DNA of 37,787 bases from Syntrophomonas sp. (GCF_028707975.1 NZ_JAQVZX010000014.1:1-37787); one strand, 5' to 3'; shown: positions 27,841 through 36,040, counted from the stretch's first letter. Notes: generated by a model not told the origin, from the sequence alone. Numbers and translations are program-made.

Positions 27841-27978
27841 TGTGTTGGGCTATGTGGAAATCATGTGGCGAAAAACCTTGATTTTATCGGGTTTTCCAAG
27901 CCCTCGGAGTTCGAATAGACATGGATTTTGGGGTTGTTCTATCCGAGTTCTATCCGGGGCACTTAGATAATTTAACTT

Positions 27979-28066
27979 GGAGGGTTGTCCGAGAGGCTGA
28001 AGGAGCTGGTCTCGAAAACCAGTGTACCGCAAGGTATCTAGGGTTCAAATCCCTAACCCTCCGCCA
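27979..28066 (+). tRNA. tRNA-Ser (anticodon CGA)
   Basis: The 88-base gene has the acceptor GGAGGGT/ACCCTCC, the anticodon loop TCTCGAAAA with CGA, a long variable arm, the T-loop TTCAAAT and an encoded CCA. Its T-loop and stems differ from the other serine tRNAs here. It lies next to a tyrosine-recombinase remnant. Confidence 0.96.
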
Positions 28067-28070
28067 TGAA

Positions 28071-28095
28071 GCTGTTAATTTCAAAGATTAACAGC
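28071..28095 (+). terminator. hairpin after tRNA-Ser(CGA)
   Basis: GCTGTTAAT (28071-28079) pairs perfectly with ATTAACAGC (28087-28095) over seven bases; TTTTT follows ten bases later. It also covers the last codons of the recombinase remnant on the other strand. Confidence 0.55.
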
Positions 28096-28251
28096 TCCTA
28101 CCTTTTTAAGCGGTAAAGATTTTTCAATAATCTTTGCTGTTTTTTTCTTGGACTGATATTCCAAATGTCCATAGGTATTAACCGTTGTCCGAATATCGCT
28201 GTGGCCCACCCAATCCCGGATACGCTCCCTCGGCACTTCGTTGGCCATCAT
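28081..28251 (-). pseudogene. C-terminal remnant of a tyrosine recombinase (integrase)
   Basis: The minus frame reads MMANEVPRERIRDWVGHSDI, RTTVNTYGHLEYQSKKKTAK and on to a TGA at 28081. GHSDIxTTxNxYGHL is the end of the phage-integrase catalytic domain and includes the last conserved His and the nucleophilic Tyr. The upstream Arg-Lys-HxxR part is missing, and the frame closes at a TAG near 28288. Its position right beside tRNA-Ser(CGA), pointing at it, is typical of integrases of elements that insert into tRNA genes. The rest of that element is gone. Confidence 0.8.
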
Positions 28252-28307
28252 CAAGTTTTTTATTTTTCTTGTAGCGCACTAACATAATTTCCTCCCTTCC
28301 GGAAAAC

Positions 28308-28361
28308 AAAAAGAGCCGGAGAATTGAAGTGCATTCTCGCACTCCGATTCTCCGGCTCTTT
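28308..28361. terminator. strong bidirectional terminator
   Basis: AAAGAGCCGGAGAAT (28309-28323) pairs perfectly with ATTCTCCGGCTCTTT (28347-28361); an inner GTGC/GCAC pairing is also possible. Between this and 28506 lies only the promoter region of the next gene. Confidence 0.8.
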
Positions 28362-28411
28362 AACTGAACTTTGGTTTGTAATGTTGAATTTTGTTAGAAA
28401 TGTGCATCTTG

Positions 28412-28472
28412 TAAGTTATAACTTATAAAAAATATAAATTAACTTGAATTAGAGATGTAACCGTGATAATAT
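28412..28472 (+). promoter_or_regulatory. promoter and palindrome upstream of the DUF4143 ATPase
   Basis: TTGAAT (28444-28449) and TAATAT (28467-28472) are 17 bases apart. A perfect 14-bp palindrome TAAGTTATAACTTA (28412-28425) lies 18 bases upstream of the -35 and could be an operator. Confidence 0.6.
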
Positions 28473-28506
28473 AAGTGTCAGATATGGTCAAGGGGGTCTT
28501 TTATTT

Positions 28507-29721
28507 ATGATTAATCGAGAGTTATATATGAGCCGCATCCGTCCCTTTATCGGAAATGAGCTTATTAAGGTTTTAACCGGCATCCGCCGCGGCGGAAAGT
28601 CCGTCATGCTGGATTTGATTCAGCGAGAGCTGGTTGCCTCCGGTGTAAATGAGAATCAGTTTATTTCTATCAACTTTGAGAATATGAGCAACGCACACCT
28701 TTGCTTTGCCGAGGCACTGCACGAGGAAGTCACTCGGCGGGTAAATGGTATTTCCGGTAAGACATATCTTTTTTTTGATGAGATTCAGGAAGTCGTTGGT
28801 TGGGAAAAGTGCATCAATTCCTTTCGGGTTGAATTTGACTGTGATATCTATATCACCGGCTCAAATGCCAAGCTGCTTTCGGGAGAGTTGGTCACATACC
28901 TTGCGGGGAGGTATGTAGAGTTTGTGATTTATCCCTTTTCCTTTGGAGAGTTTTCAGAGCTGTATCATACCGTTTTTCCTGACTCCGATTCAAGAGCGAT
29001 GTTTACCCGGTATCTGACCAACGGCGGGATGCCGTATTTGAGCAACCTCCGTTATGCCGAGCAGCCGAGCCGTCAGTATCTGCAAGACCTCTACAACTCC
29101 GTTGTCCTTAAAGATGTCGTAAAACGCAACAGCATCCGGGATGTTGATCTGCTGGAGCGTATCATCGCATATATTACGGCAAATGTCGGGACGACTTTCT
29201 CCGCTACGGCAATTTCAAAATATCTCAAAAGTGAGGGACGCACTGTTGCGCCGGAAACAATCTTGAACTACATTAAGGCTTGCGAGGATGCCTTTCTGTT
29301 CTACCGTGTCCGCAGGCAGGATTTGCAGGGGAAGAAGATTCTCACTGTCAATGAAAAATACTACATTGCTGACCACGGAATCAGGGAGGCTGTTTTCGGC
29401 GGGAATATGAAGGATATTAACCTCATTTTTGAGAACATTGTGTATATGGAACTCCTGCGGCGAGGGTATAAGGTCACAGTTGGAAAAGCAGGAGAAAAAG
29501 AGATTGATTTTATTGCTGAAAAGCAAACTCAAAAGTTCTATGTTCAGGTGGCCTATCTGCTTGCATCCGAGGAAACGATCCAGCGTGAATTCGGGGCATA
29601 TGATACGATCAGGGATAACTTTCCCAAGTATGTTGTGTCATATGATGAATTTGATATGAGCAGGGATGGTTTGAAACATATGAATATACGCGAGTTTTTA
29701 CTGTCTGAGCAATGGAATTGA
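28507..29721 (+). CDS. AAA_14/DUF4143 ATPase (first of two)
   Basis: The 404-residue protein has Walker A GIRRGGKS (25-32), Walker B LFFDEIQE near 89-96, and the sensor-like ITGSNAKLLSGEL near 117-129. A winged-helix region follows, and then the C-terminal DUF4143 part with the nuclease-like remnant EKEIDFIAEKQTQKFYVQVAY. The catalytic ExK is replaced by QxA, which is common in this branch. These ATPases are abundant in clostridia and bacteroidetes; their function is unknown. Codon choice is richer in GGC, CGC and GAC than in its neighbours, suggesting transfer. GGGGGT precedes the ATG. Confidence 0.9.
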   Translation: MINRELYMSRIRPFIGNELIKVLTGIRRGGKSVMLDLIQRELVASGVNENQFISINFENMSNAHLCFAEALHEEVTRRVNGISGKTYLFFDEIQEVVGWEKCINSFRVEFDCDIYITGSNAKLLSGELVTYLAGRYVEFVIYPFSFGEFSELYHTVFPDSDSRAMFTRYLTNGGMPYLSNLRYAEQPSRQYLQDLYNSVVLKDVVKRNSIRDVDLLERIIAYITANVGTTFSATAISKYLKSEGRTVAPETILNYIKACEDAFLFYRVRRQDLQGKKILTVNEKYYIADHGIREAVFGGNMKDINLIFENIVYMELLRRGYKVTVGKAGEKEIDFIAEKQTQKFYVQVAYLLASEETIQREFGAYDTIRDNFPKYVVSYDEFDMSRDGLKHMNIREFLLSEQWN

Positions 29722-29760
29722 GCTCCTGTTTTCTGCTTTTGAAGAGAACTGCCATAAGCA

Positions 29761-29795
29761 AATGCCCGTCGTGGTTCACTGCCAATACGGGCATT
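29761..29795 (+). terminator. terminator of the first DUF4143 gene
   Basis: AATGCCCGT (29761-29769) pairs perfectly with ACGGGCATT (29787-29795); a TTTTTT run starts seven bases later. Confidence 0.7.
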
Positions 29796-29798
29796 CGT

Positions 29799-30022
29799 TC
29801 AGTTTTTTCGATTTTCAGCCCGTGGCTGTTCCTCTTGATATTTTCGTATTAGACCTATGTGCTTCTCGGACTTCTGATGAATGTGGTGCGCTTTGGTTGC
29901 CATAAATTCTATCAGGCAGTCCTTTGGAATCAAGTATTTGTTGTTACCACACGCCCAATAATTTCTCTTTCGATATCCCTTCTGATATTGTGGTTGGGCA
30001 ATAGCCCGTTAACTTCAATCAT
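29799..30022 (-). pseudogene. frameshifted small HTH (excisionase-like) protein
   Basis: On the minus strand an ATG at 30022 opens MIEVNGLLPNHNIRRDIER. A one-base shift then joins NYWACGNNKYLIPKDCLIEF, MATKAHHIHQKSEKHIGLIR and ends KYQEEQPRAENRKN at 29799. The wording 'KYLIPKxxLIEF' after a helix-turn-helix is typical of small Xis-like DNA-binding proteins of mobile elements. No ribosome site is visible and the frame is broken, so it is a remnant. The rest of 29722-30084 contains the terminator and the rmuC leader. Confidence 0.5.
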
Positions 30023-30084
30023 GGTCCATTTGACACTGGCCAGGGCAGGGTATAGAATGGCAGCAAAAAGGACGGGGGTGGTTA

Positions 30085-31437
30085 ATGATGGAGCAAGCGG
30101 CAATAATGGCAGTGTTTATAGGCATAGTTTTGCTATTTTTTTTGCTTTTTCAACTACAGCAGCGAATGAATACCCTTCGGGACCAACTGGATAAGCTGGC
30201 AGCCGGCAATCTTCATCTGGAGAAAAACCAGGAAAGGATGGAACAGCTGCTAAGAGAGGAAATCGGCCGCAACCGGGAAGAAATGAGTTTAACGGCTCGT
30301 CAGGGCAGGGAAGAGCTAAGCAATTCATTTAAGACTTTAAGCGATTCGCTCTCGGCGCGTATGGCGGAAATGGGGAATTTGCAGCAATACCAGCTGGAGG
30401 GTTTCTCCCAACAGATGGCCCACTTGACCCAGAGCAATGAGCAGAAGCTGGAACAGATGAGGGGAACCATAGAAGAAAGGGTGAGGGAACTACAGAAGGA
30501 AAACGCCCAAAAGTTAGATCAGATGAGAAATGTGGTGGATGAGAAGCTGCATGCCACTCTGGAACAGCGCCTGGGCGAATCCTTCAAACTGGTAAGTGAG
30601 CGCCTGGAACAGGTACATAAGGGTTTGGGTGAAATGCAAGCACTGGCGACCGGTGTAGGTGATCTGAAGAAAGTTCTCACCAATGTTAAAACCAGGGGAA
30701 CCTGGGGGGAGGTGCAATTGGGCAATATACTGGAAGACATTCTCGCTCCAGAGCAATACGGGACGAATGTGGCGGTAAAGAAGGGTGCGGAGAGAGTGGA
30801 GTTTGCAATTAAACTCCCCGGGCCGGATAAAGAAAATTCCCCTCTGTGGCTGCCGATAGATGCCAAATTCCCTATGGAGGATTATTACCGCCTCCTGGAA
30901 GCTTATGATGGAGCTGATTTGACGGCCATTGAACAGGCGGGCAAAAACCTGGAAAACCGGATCAAAGCCCAGGCCAAAGAGATCTGCGGCAAATATATTG
31001 AACCCCCGGCCACCACAGACTTTGCTATAATGTTTCTGCCCACCGAAGGACTTTATGCGGAAGTATTACGCCGGCCGGGACTTTTTGAGAATCTGCGCCA
31101 GGATTACCGGGTGACGGTTGCCGGTCCCACCACCCTGGCAGCCATACTGAACAGTTTATCCATGGGTTTTCGTACTCTGGCCATTCAAAAGAGATCGGGG
31201 GAAGTATGGGCCATACTGGGGGCCGTAAAGAGCGAGTTTGGCAAATTCGGCACGGTATTGGAAAAAACCCGCAAGAAATTGCAGGAAGCCAGCAACAGTA
31301 TTGAGGAGGCCGCCAGGAGGTCGCGGGTAATGGAGCGAAAACTAAAGGATGTGGAAGAGCTTCCCGAAAAACAGGCGGGCGAATTATTAAGTGCGGAGGG
31401 CTTTGGAGAGGAAATAGCCGCCGGAAGTGATGGATGA
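30085..31437 (+). CDS. rmuC: DNA recombination protein RmuC
   Basis: The 450-residue protein has an N-terminal membrane anchor (IMAVFIGIVLLFFLLFQL, about 7-24), a long coiled coil (about 25-180), and the RmuC nuclease-like domain (about 195-400). That domain contains TRGTWGEVQLGNILEDIL, LPIDAKFPMEDYYRL and FLPTEGLYAEVL. RmuC limits inversions at repeats and is related to PD-(D/E)XK nucleases; the DAKFP segment carries the acid-x-lysine pair. Two adjacent ATGs are possible (30085 and 30088), with GGGGGTGG upstream. It ends two bases before the convergent pgeF gene, and I see no terminator between them. Confidence 0.94.
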   Translation: MMEQAAIMAVFIGIVLLFFLLFQLQQRMNTLRDQLDKLAAGNLHLEKNQERMEQLLREEIGRNREEMSLTARQGREELSNSFKTLSDSLSARMAEMGNLQQYQLEGFSQQMAHLTQSNEQKLEQMRGTIEERVRELQKENAQKLDQMRNVVDEKLHATLEQRLGESFKLVSERLEQVHKGLGEMQALATGVGDLKKVLTNVKTRGTWGEVQLGNILEDILAPEQYGTNVAVKKGAERVEFAIKLPGPDKENSPLWLPIDAKFPMEDYYRLLEAYDGADLTAIEQAGKNLENRIKAQAKEICGKYIEPPATTDFAIMFLPTEGLYAEVLRRPGLFENLRQDYRVTVAGPTTLAAILNSLSMGFRTLAIQKRSGEVWAILGAVKSEFGKFGTVLEKTRKKLQEASNSIEEAARRSRVMERKLKDVEELPEKQAGELLSAEGFGEEIAAGSDG

Positions 31438-31439
31438 TT

Positions 31440-32252
31440 CTAATCCTGCAGACCGATAAAAGCTCCCATCCTTCCCGTCCGGCCCTTTTCGGCCCGATAG
31501 GAGAAGAAAAGATGGCAATTGCAGGCGGTGCAGAGATGGGAGTCAATGATATGGGCTTCCTGAATACCGCTTTCCTGCAAGCTTTGCTTTATGCTTTCTC
31601 GCAAATCCCAGTAATAGCCATGGGCATTTTCGCGCAATATGGCCTGGTGTTGGGGAAAGGTTGTTTTAACTTTAAGAGCCAGCTCCGGCTGAATCGGAAA
31701 ACAGCAGGGGCCGATGCCCGGGCCGAGAAAAACCTCGATGTTTCGCGGCAGGCAACCCAGCTTCAACATTTCTTTTATGCTCTCAGCGGCAATTTTACCC
31801 ATAGTGCCCTTCCAGCCACTGTGCGCCATAGCTACCACCCGTTTTTGGGGGTCAAAGAAGAAAAGGGGGATGCAGTCGGCGTAAAAGCTGCCCAGGATGA
31901 TGCCCGGGCTATGTCCAACCATAGCATCAATGCCGGGGAGAGCGGTTGCATAATCCCAGGCGCCGGAACCCGCCAGGCTTTTATCCACCCGCAGCACCCG
32001 CTGGCCATGAATCTGCTGGCAGCAAACCAGATTTTCGAGCTTTTGCCCCAGGCCAGCCAGGAAGCGGCGGCGATTATCCAGCACCTTTTCCCGTTCATCT
32101 CCCACATGCAGCCCCAGGTTAAGCGAGGCAAAAGGAGGAGAACTGCGACCACCCCAGCGGGAAGAAAAGGCTATATTAACTCCCGCCTCACGCCAGTGAG
32201 GTATAGTTATATAGGATATTTCGCTGCCATGGGTCCATTGCCATTGCTGCAT
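31440..32252 (-). CDS. pgeF: PgeF/YfiH purine nucleoside phosphorylase-like (laccase domain) protein
   Basis: I choose the ATG at 32252 (GGAGG eight bases upstream), giving 270 residues; a GTG five codons earlier is possible. The family motifs are present: FSSRWGGRSSPPFASLNLGL, QQIHGQRV, FYADCIPLFFFDPQKR, AMAHSGWKGTMGKIA and GPGIGPCCF, which hold the zinc histidines and cysteine. Members cleave purine nucleosides with phosphate and, in some bacteria, edit misincorporated residues in peptidoglycan precursors. A long frame exists on the opposite strand but it has no family signature. The gene is convergent with rmuC. Confidence 0.94.
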   Translation of the reverse strand: MQQWQWTHGSEISYITIPHWREAGVNIAFSSRWGGRSSPPFASLNLGLHVGDEREKVLDNRRRFLAGLGQKLENLVCCQQIHGQRVLRVDKSLAGSGAWDYATALPGIDAMVGHSPGIILGSFYADCIPLFFFDPQKRVVAMAHSGWKGTMGKIAAESIKEMLKLGCLPRNIEVFLGPGIGPCCFPIQPELALKVKTTFPQHQAILRENAHGYYWDLRESIKQSLQESGIQEAHIIDSHLCTACNCHLFFSYRAEKGRTGRMGAFIGLQD

Positions 32253-32363
32253 TTGTCCATCCTCCACTTTTAGTTTAAAATAATGAGTCAGAGATCAGTC
32301 AGGGGTAAGTCAAGCTGCGGTTTCCTGACTCACTTGCATTATATAATACACCAGATTCCCTAT

Positions 32364-32503
32364 TATTTAAGCATCGGAAGAAACTGCGGAGCTGTTTCAA
32401 CACAGCGCTGCAACGAGGTGCGGGGGATTAGAACCCGCCGCCCGCTTTGTTTACAAAAACCCGACCGCTTAAAGAAGCGGTGGACATATTTTCACCTCGT
32501 TAT
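32364..32503 (+). repeat. structured repeat, copy 2 (about 140 bp)
   Basis: This is the fullest copy. AACGAGGTG (32412-32420) pairs perfectly with CACCTCGTT (32493-32501). Inside are the hairpin CCGCTTAAAGAAGCGG (32465-32480) and a GGGGGATTAGAACCC block, and before the closing stem is GCTGT...ACAGC (32391-32406). The 110 bases before it contain a GAGTCAG/CTGACTC inverted repeat and nothing coding. Confidence 0.75.
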
Positions 32504-32597
32504 AAGATATGATTGCTATAGAGAATAAGGGCAGAAAAGGAAAAGATAGAAGATTAGCCATAGGGTTAGAGCAGTATTTGGAGAAGAGGGAAGCCAA

Positions 32598-33449
32598 GTG
32601 TTGACCATCAGCGAAGTGGCCGGCCGCTTTAATATCAGCAATCGCCAGGTGCATGAACTTATGGATTACGGCTATCTCACGGTGGCTCAGGTGGAGCGGA
32701 AAGATAATCGCGGCATCAGTTTTCTTTTTTCGGAGCAAGAAATAGAAACCCTGGATATCCCTTCGCTATTAGCCGAGATAAAGGAGAAAAGGGAGCGTAA
32801 TGAAAAGCCCCGCTACCAGGGTTCATCAGATATAAGGAAAATATTGAAGGCCTTCAATTATTATGATCGTTTTTTGGAGGAGATTGAAGACTACCCAGAA
32901 GCCGAGCTTCTTAAAGCCTGTTTTCATCTTTTTCATCTCAACCACTACGCTAAAAGCTACCCGGAGCTTAGTAACAACCTCTACCAGCTAAAGGCCAGAG
33001 TTCTTAAGAAAATCTACCGGGAGAATCAGGCCAAATTCAAGGTGCTCTATTTATTGGGAGCGGATAAAGAGAAAGTCTGGCTTTGTGAAGATTGCAAAGA
33101 AGCAGCCCACTCCCGAGGGGTCTCTTATAATCGCTTTATAAGAGAGGAAGCGTATTGCTCCAAGTGTTATATTCAGTCGGTGGAAAAGGAATATTACTCT
33201 CTGCTGGAGTTTATACTGCGGGTGGGAGATTATCGCTTTATCTTCCATAGCCCCCGTTCACTCGCTGCTGCCTGGGTGGATAATTTGCCTGAACTACCCT
33301 GCGAAGTTCGCCAGGAGGGCTTTTATGTAGACAGAATGTACCTTTACGGTCGCCGGGTAACAGCGGTGGAAGAGAGGGTTTTCCCCCTGGAAATGATCAA
33401 AGAGAAATTAATGGCGTATCTGGGGAGAGATCCGGATACCAATGATTAA
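32598..33449 (+). CDS. MerR-like HTH protein with a possible zinc site, unknown function
   Basis: The 283-residue protein starts with a GTG (GAGGGA upstream) and opens LTISEVAGRFNISNRQVHEL, a MerR/excisionase-type helix-turn-helix (about 1-55). A charged linker and an all-helical middle follow (about 80-150). Residues about 160-195 contain CEDCKEA and YCSKCY, two CxxC pairs that could bind zinc. The end is not familiar. I know no characterised homologue; a transcription regulator is the simplest guess. It has its own upstream region after the repeat at 32503, and no partner gene. Confidence 0.75.
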   Translation: MLTISEVAGRFNISNRQVHELMDYGYLTVAQVERKDNRGISFLFSEQEIETLDIPSLLAEIKEKRERNEKPRYQGSSDIRKILKAFNYYDRFLEEIEDYPEAELLKACFHLFHLNHYAKSYPELSNNLYQLKARVLKKIYRENQAKFKVLYLLGADKEKVWLCEDCKEAAHSRGVSYNRFIREEAYCSKCYIQSVEKEYYSLLEFILRVGDYRFIFHSPRSLAAAWVDNLPELPCEVRQEGFYVDRMYLYGRRVTAVEERVFPLEMIKEKLMAYLGRDPDTND

Positions 33450-33589
33450 AATTTCCTTGTTCGCATACATCCAAGCCTTCAATCCGTTTCGTTATGTTTT
33501 TTTATCGTTGCTTGTGCCCTGGGAGCACCGGAGGTTATGGCCAGGTGAGGGGATTAAGTTCCCTGATAAAACCTGGTGGATTAAGACAC

Positions 33590-33618
33590 TTGCGATGGAG
33601 ACGAAATCAATGTATAAT
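33590..33618 (+). promoter_or_regulatory. promoter of tRNA-Ser(GGA)
   Basis: TTGCGA (33590-33595) and a perfect TATAAT (33613-33618) are 17 bases apart, 71 bases before the tRNA. Confidence 0.8.
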
Positions 33619-33689
33619 GGCATAGTGCCAAAGGCTCAAGAGAAGTTGCCGGCAGCATATCTAGAAGTTAATAAAAGTTAATATTTGCT

Positions 33690-33786
<97 letters not shown>

Positions 33787-33798
33787 AAAGATTTATCA

Positions 33799-33832
33799 GG
33801 GGGTTTCGGAATTGTGTCCGAAACCCCCTTTT
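33799..33832 (+). terminator. terminator of tRNA-Ser(GGA)
   Basis: GGGGGTTTCGGA (33799-33810) pairs perfectly with TCCGAAACCCCC (33817-33828), followed by TTTT. Confidence 0.92.
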
Positions 33833-33925
33833 GATATTTTTTACAAATGGCAGGACGGGAGTAGCCGAAATAGGAGAGAATAGCCGAGAATAGGTAAGAT
33901 GAAAATGGTTATTGCATTAAAACAT

Positions 33926-34126
33926 CTACACAACCTTTGGCATATCGTCCCAGGTCCTGCCCAACAGCTTGCGACCATTTTTCTTTTTGTTGACCCCGCC
34001 CCACTGCTTAAAGTAGAAGGCCAATCCTTGATAATCACACGAATCCTTTATTGACAGGACCCAGTCCGTTTTAATTTCTCTGGACTTGGGACCGCTTTCC
34101 CCGCCGACTATAGCCCAATGAATACC
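33926..34126 (-). pseudogene. C-terminal fragment of a DUF5131 (phage Gp37/Gp68-like) protein
   Basis: The minus frame contains [40 protein letters not shown] and [20 protein letters not shown]. '[12 protein letters not shown]...DW...FFKQWG...GR.LdGRtWdemP' is the conserved end of the Gp37/Gp68 family. The full protein is over 200 residues, but here the frame before this block (to 34225) has unrelated sequence. It is a phage-derived remnant directly behind tRNA-Ser(GGA), a common integration spot. Confidence 0.8.
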
Positions 34127-34226
34127 ATGGGAGCGGACCCCGGAAGGATACCCTGCCCGGTCATAGCAGGAGATAACTCCAGCTATCTGTTTACTGTAAC
34201 GTTGTGTAAGCAACATCGTTTTCACT

Positions 34227-34263
34227 CCATGCTGTGATATTTTCTGGCATATTTCAGCATGGA
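34227..34263. repeat. 9-bp inverted repeat
   Basis: TCCATGCTG and CAGCATGGA are perfectly complementary across about 20 bases. There is no T-run. It may mark the edge of the phage remnant. Confidence 0.4.
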
Positions 34264-34324
34264 ATATTAAAATCCTTTTTGGTTCCGGCTATGCCGGGTT
34301 AGGAAAAGCTGGATAATAAAGAAC

Positions 34325-34353
34325 TTGATTCTAAAAATATGATAAAATATGAT
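34325..34353 (+). promoter_or_regulatory. promoter upstream of the conserved unknown gene
   Basis: TTGATT (34325-34330) and TATGAT (34348-34353) are 17 bases apart; ATATGATAA occurs twice around the -10. The predicted leader is about 180 bases. Confidence 0.6.
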
Positions 34354-34449
34354 AAGTAATGGTAACGTGGGTAAAATAAAAAACAATGGATAAGCAAGAT
34401 TTACTTAGTGTTTATTAAAATAGATCGGGTTTTCTTCAAAAATAAGCGG

Positions 34450-34500
34450 CTTGATTACTAGCGGGAGTTTTTCGGATAGCATCCGGAAAGGGAAATCAAG
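34450..34500 (+). repeat. nested hairpin in the leader of the conserved unknown gene
   Basis: CTTGATT (34450-34456) pairs with AATCAAG (34494-34500). Inside, TTTTCGGAT and ATCCGGAAA form a second 9-bp stem (one G-T) with an AGC loop. It ends 41 bases before the start codon. Confidence 0.5.
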
Positions 34501-34541
34501 CTGTTATTGCCCCGAAAGATCTCTTTGGATGGGGGTGTAGT

Positions 34542-35720
34542 ATGAGACAACAGCCATTTATAAGTCCACGCTTTGTGGGTAAACGGTTTTCGGAACATTC
34601 CATTCCCCTTGAGTTTCTCAAGGATTTGGCTGTTATCGAAGAAATGATAATAGAGGTAGCTAAATGGCATTTCCGACAGGATCATCCGGATCGAAAACGT
34701 TCTCCGCGTGGTTTTACTGAGGGAATTTCTCTGAACTTGGCTCGAATTAATAGTGGAAGTGCTATTGCTGATATTGTGCTTGTGACAGAAGATCAGGTGC
34801 TTTTCCCGTCTGAAAATCAGATATACTTCCAAAAAGCTCGTAACAGTATTATAAAAGCCATTGGGGCTGCTGAACGAAGCGAATCTGTCCACAGTTATCT
34901 TCCGGAAAATTTATTAGGATACTTTGATCGTTTTGGGCGAAGTTTGAAGAATGAAGAAGCAATTGAGTTTTGTACTCCGGATTTAAATGAAACATCAAAA
35001 CTTAATAAGAATAGTAGACGTCGCCTAATTCTTGCCTCATCTCAAGTCCAAGAACTTACCGAAGAGGTAACAATCAGGGGAATTATACCAGAAGCGGATC
35101 AAGGCAAAAAAACATTCCAAATTATGACGAGGGATGGATCAAAACTTGTTGCACCTATGGAACCTCAGCACCGAGATACTGTTTTAGAAGCTTTCAATGG
35201 CTTTGAAAATGGTTTGCATGTTTTATTGCATGGTATCGGTAAATTCAATCGTTTAGATAAGCTACAAAGCATTGAATTGGTAGAACACATAGGCATATTG
35301 GATCCTAATGATATTGCGGCAAGAATTGAAGAACTCAATGAACTAGGAGATGGTTGGTTCAATGGCTTTGGTTTTGCACTTAATAAAGAAGGATTAGTAT
35401 GGCTACTTAATAAGTTTGATACCTATTATCCCGAAGAACTACTTCTTCCCTATCTCTACCCCACTGCTGAGGGCAAAGTACAAGCAGAATGGACAATCGC
35501 AAACATTGAGATTTCTTTAGAAATAGATATTGAAAATCATCAAGGTGAATGGCAGAGCTTGGAAATGACACAGCTCAATGAGTGTTTCAAAGAACTAAAT
35601 TTGAATAATGAGGAAGACTGGCAGTGGGTTACTGCAAAGATCAGGAGTCTTTTACAGGTCGGGGAAGGTCATCATCGTGATACAAGAACTCTACCATATA
35701 GGCTTCCTTTGGGGAACTAA
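34542..35720 (+). CDS. conserved two-domain protein of unknown function
   Basis: The 392-residue protein begins at an ATG with GGGGGTG upstream. Residues 1-85 (SPRFVGKRFSEHSIPLEFLK, VAKWHFRQDHPDRKRSPRGF, TEGISLNLARINSGSAI) look like a conserved N-terminal domain. The part after about 265 (ELNELGDGWFNGFGFALNKE, LLLPYLYPTAEGKVQAEWTI, SLEIDIENHQGEW) forms a second, tryptophan-rich domain. I recall uncharacterised homologues with the same N- and C-terminal wording in varied bacteria but no assigned function. The last 19 residues overlap a DUF4926 remnant on the other strand and may not be ancestral. It has its own promoter and a structured leader. I do not invent a role. Confidence 0.75.
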   Translation: MRQQPFISPRFVGKRFSEHSIPLEFLKDLAVIEEMIIEVAKWHFRQDHPDRKRSPRGFTEGISLNLARINSGSAIADIVLVTEDQVLFPSENQIYFQKARNSIIKAIGAAERSESVHSYLPENLLGYFDRFGRSLKNEEAIEFCTPDLNETSKLNKNSRRRLILASSQVQELTEEVTIRGIIPEADQGKKTFQIMTRDGSKLVAPMEPQHRDTVLEAFNGFENGLHVLLHGIGKFNRLDKLQSIELVEHIGILDPNDIAARIEELNELGDGWFNGFGFALNKEGLVWLLNKFDTYYPEELLLPYLYPTAEGKVQAEWTIANIEISLEIDIENHQGEWQSLEMTQLNECFKELNLNNEEDWQWVTAKIRSLLQVGEGHHRDTRTLPYRLPLGN

Positions 35721-35811
35721 AAGCCGCAACTATTGTTCCCTCTTCCCCGGTTTTCAGCCCTAATTTGGGAAAATCAACAGTTAATCTAACTGCATCAAAT
35801 TCCTTAAATTT
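35641..35811 (-). pseudogene. DUF4926 protein remnant without a start codon
   Basis: The minus frame reads KFKEFDAVRLTVDFPKLGLK, TGEEGTIVAAFSS, EAYMVEFL and ends at a TGA. 'D.V.L..D.P..gLk.G..GTIV..y....aYeVEF' is the DUF4926 pattern; these small proteins often accompany DUF6883 proteins. No ATG, GTG or TTG lies in frame before the first residues, although AAAGGGGG is there, so the start has probably been lost. Its 3' half is antisense to the end of the gene at 34542. Confidence 0.7.
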
Positions 35812-35878
35812 CCCCCTTTATCAGCTTAACAAAAACCGTTATCATTCTGGGATAATCACTGTCCGATTCATATAGCCA
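35804..35878 (-). pseudogene. C-terminal remnant of the partner gene (DUF6883-like)
   Basis: Just upstream of the DUF4926 remnant, and overlapping it by eight bases, a minus frame ends WLYESDSDYPRMITVFVKLI KGEI. A W-x-Y...YPR-x-x-T-x-V end fits DUF6883 proteins, the usual partner. Only about 24 residues look conserved. The match is weak and rests mainly on the gene pairing. Confidence 0.4.
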
Positions 35879-35930
35879 TCTACTGGAAGATGACGAGCTT
35901 TGGACGGGAGGAATGTAGGGATGGCGGTTA

Positions 35931-35999
35931 CTGCTACGATTGCCAGCCTTTTCGGTCTCTTGACGTCTTTTTCAGCCATGGTTATGTAAAAAAACCTTT
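35931..35999 (+). CDS. possible 22-residue hydrophobic peptide
   Basis: An ATG behind GGGAGG opens MAVTATIASLFGLLTSFSAM and ends VM. The peptide is almost entirely apolar and could cross a membrane. Good ribosome spacing makes translation possible, but a chance frame or a gene fragment is as likely. Otherwise 35879-36040 shows nothing. Confidence 0.3.
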
Positions 36000-36040
36000 G
36001 ATTCTATAGATCAGGTTTTAGACAGTGTGTTAGCCAGGAA

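Noticed and set aside
27814-27978. Signal recognition particle RNA after tadA, as in some Firmicutes
   Set aside because: The conserved GGTGC...GGAAGG apical loop sequence is not present; only the tRNA half and unstructured sequence are seen.
31434-32273. Long plus-strand open frame opposite pgeF
   Set aside because: It has no family motif and a repetitive, low-quality composition; the minus strand carries all the PgeF signatures.
33442-33681. 79-codon open frame before tRNA-Ser(GGA)
   Set aside because: It overlaps the tRNA promoter, has no ribosome site and odd composition.
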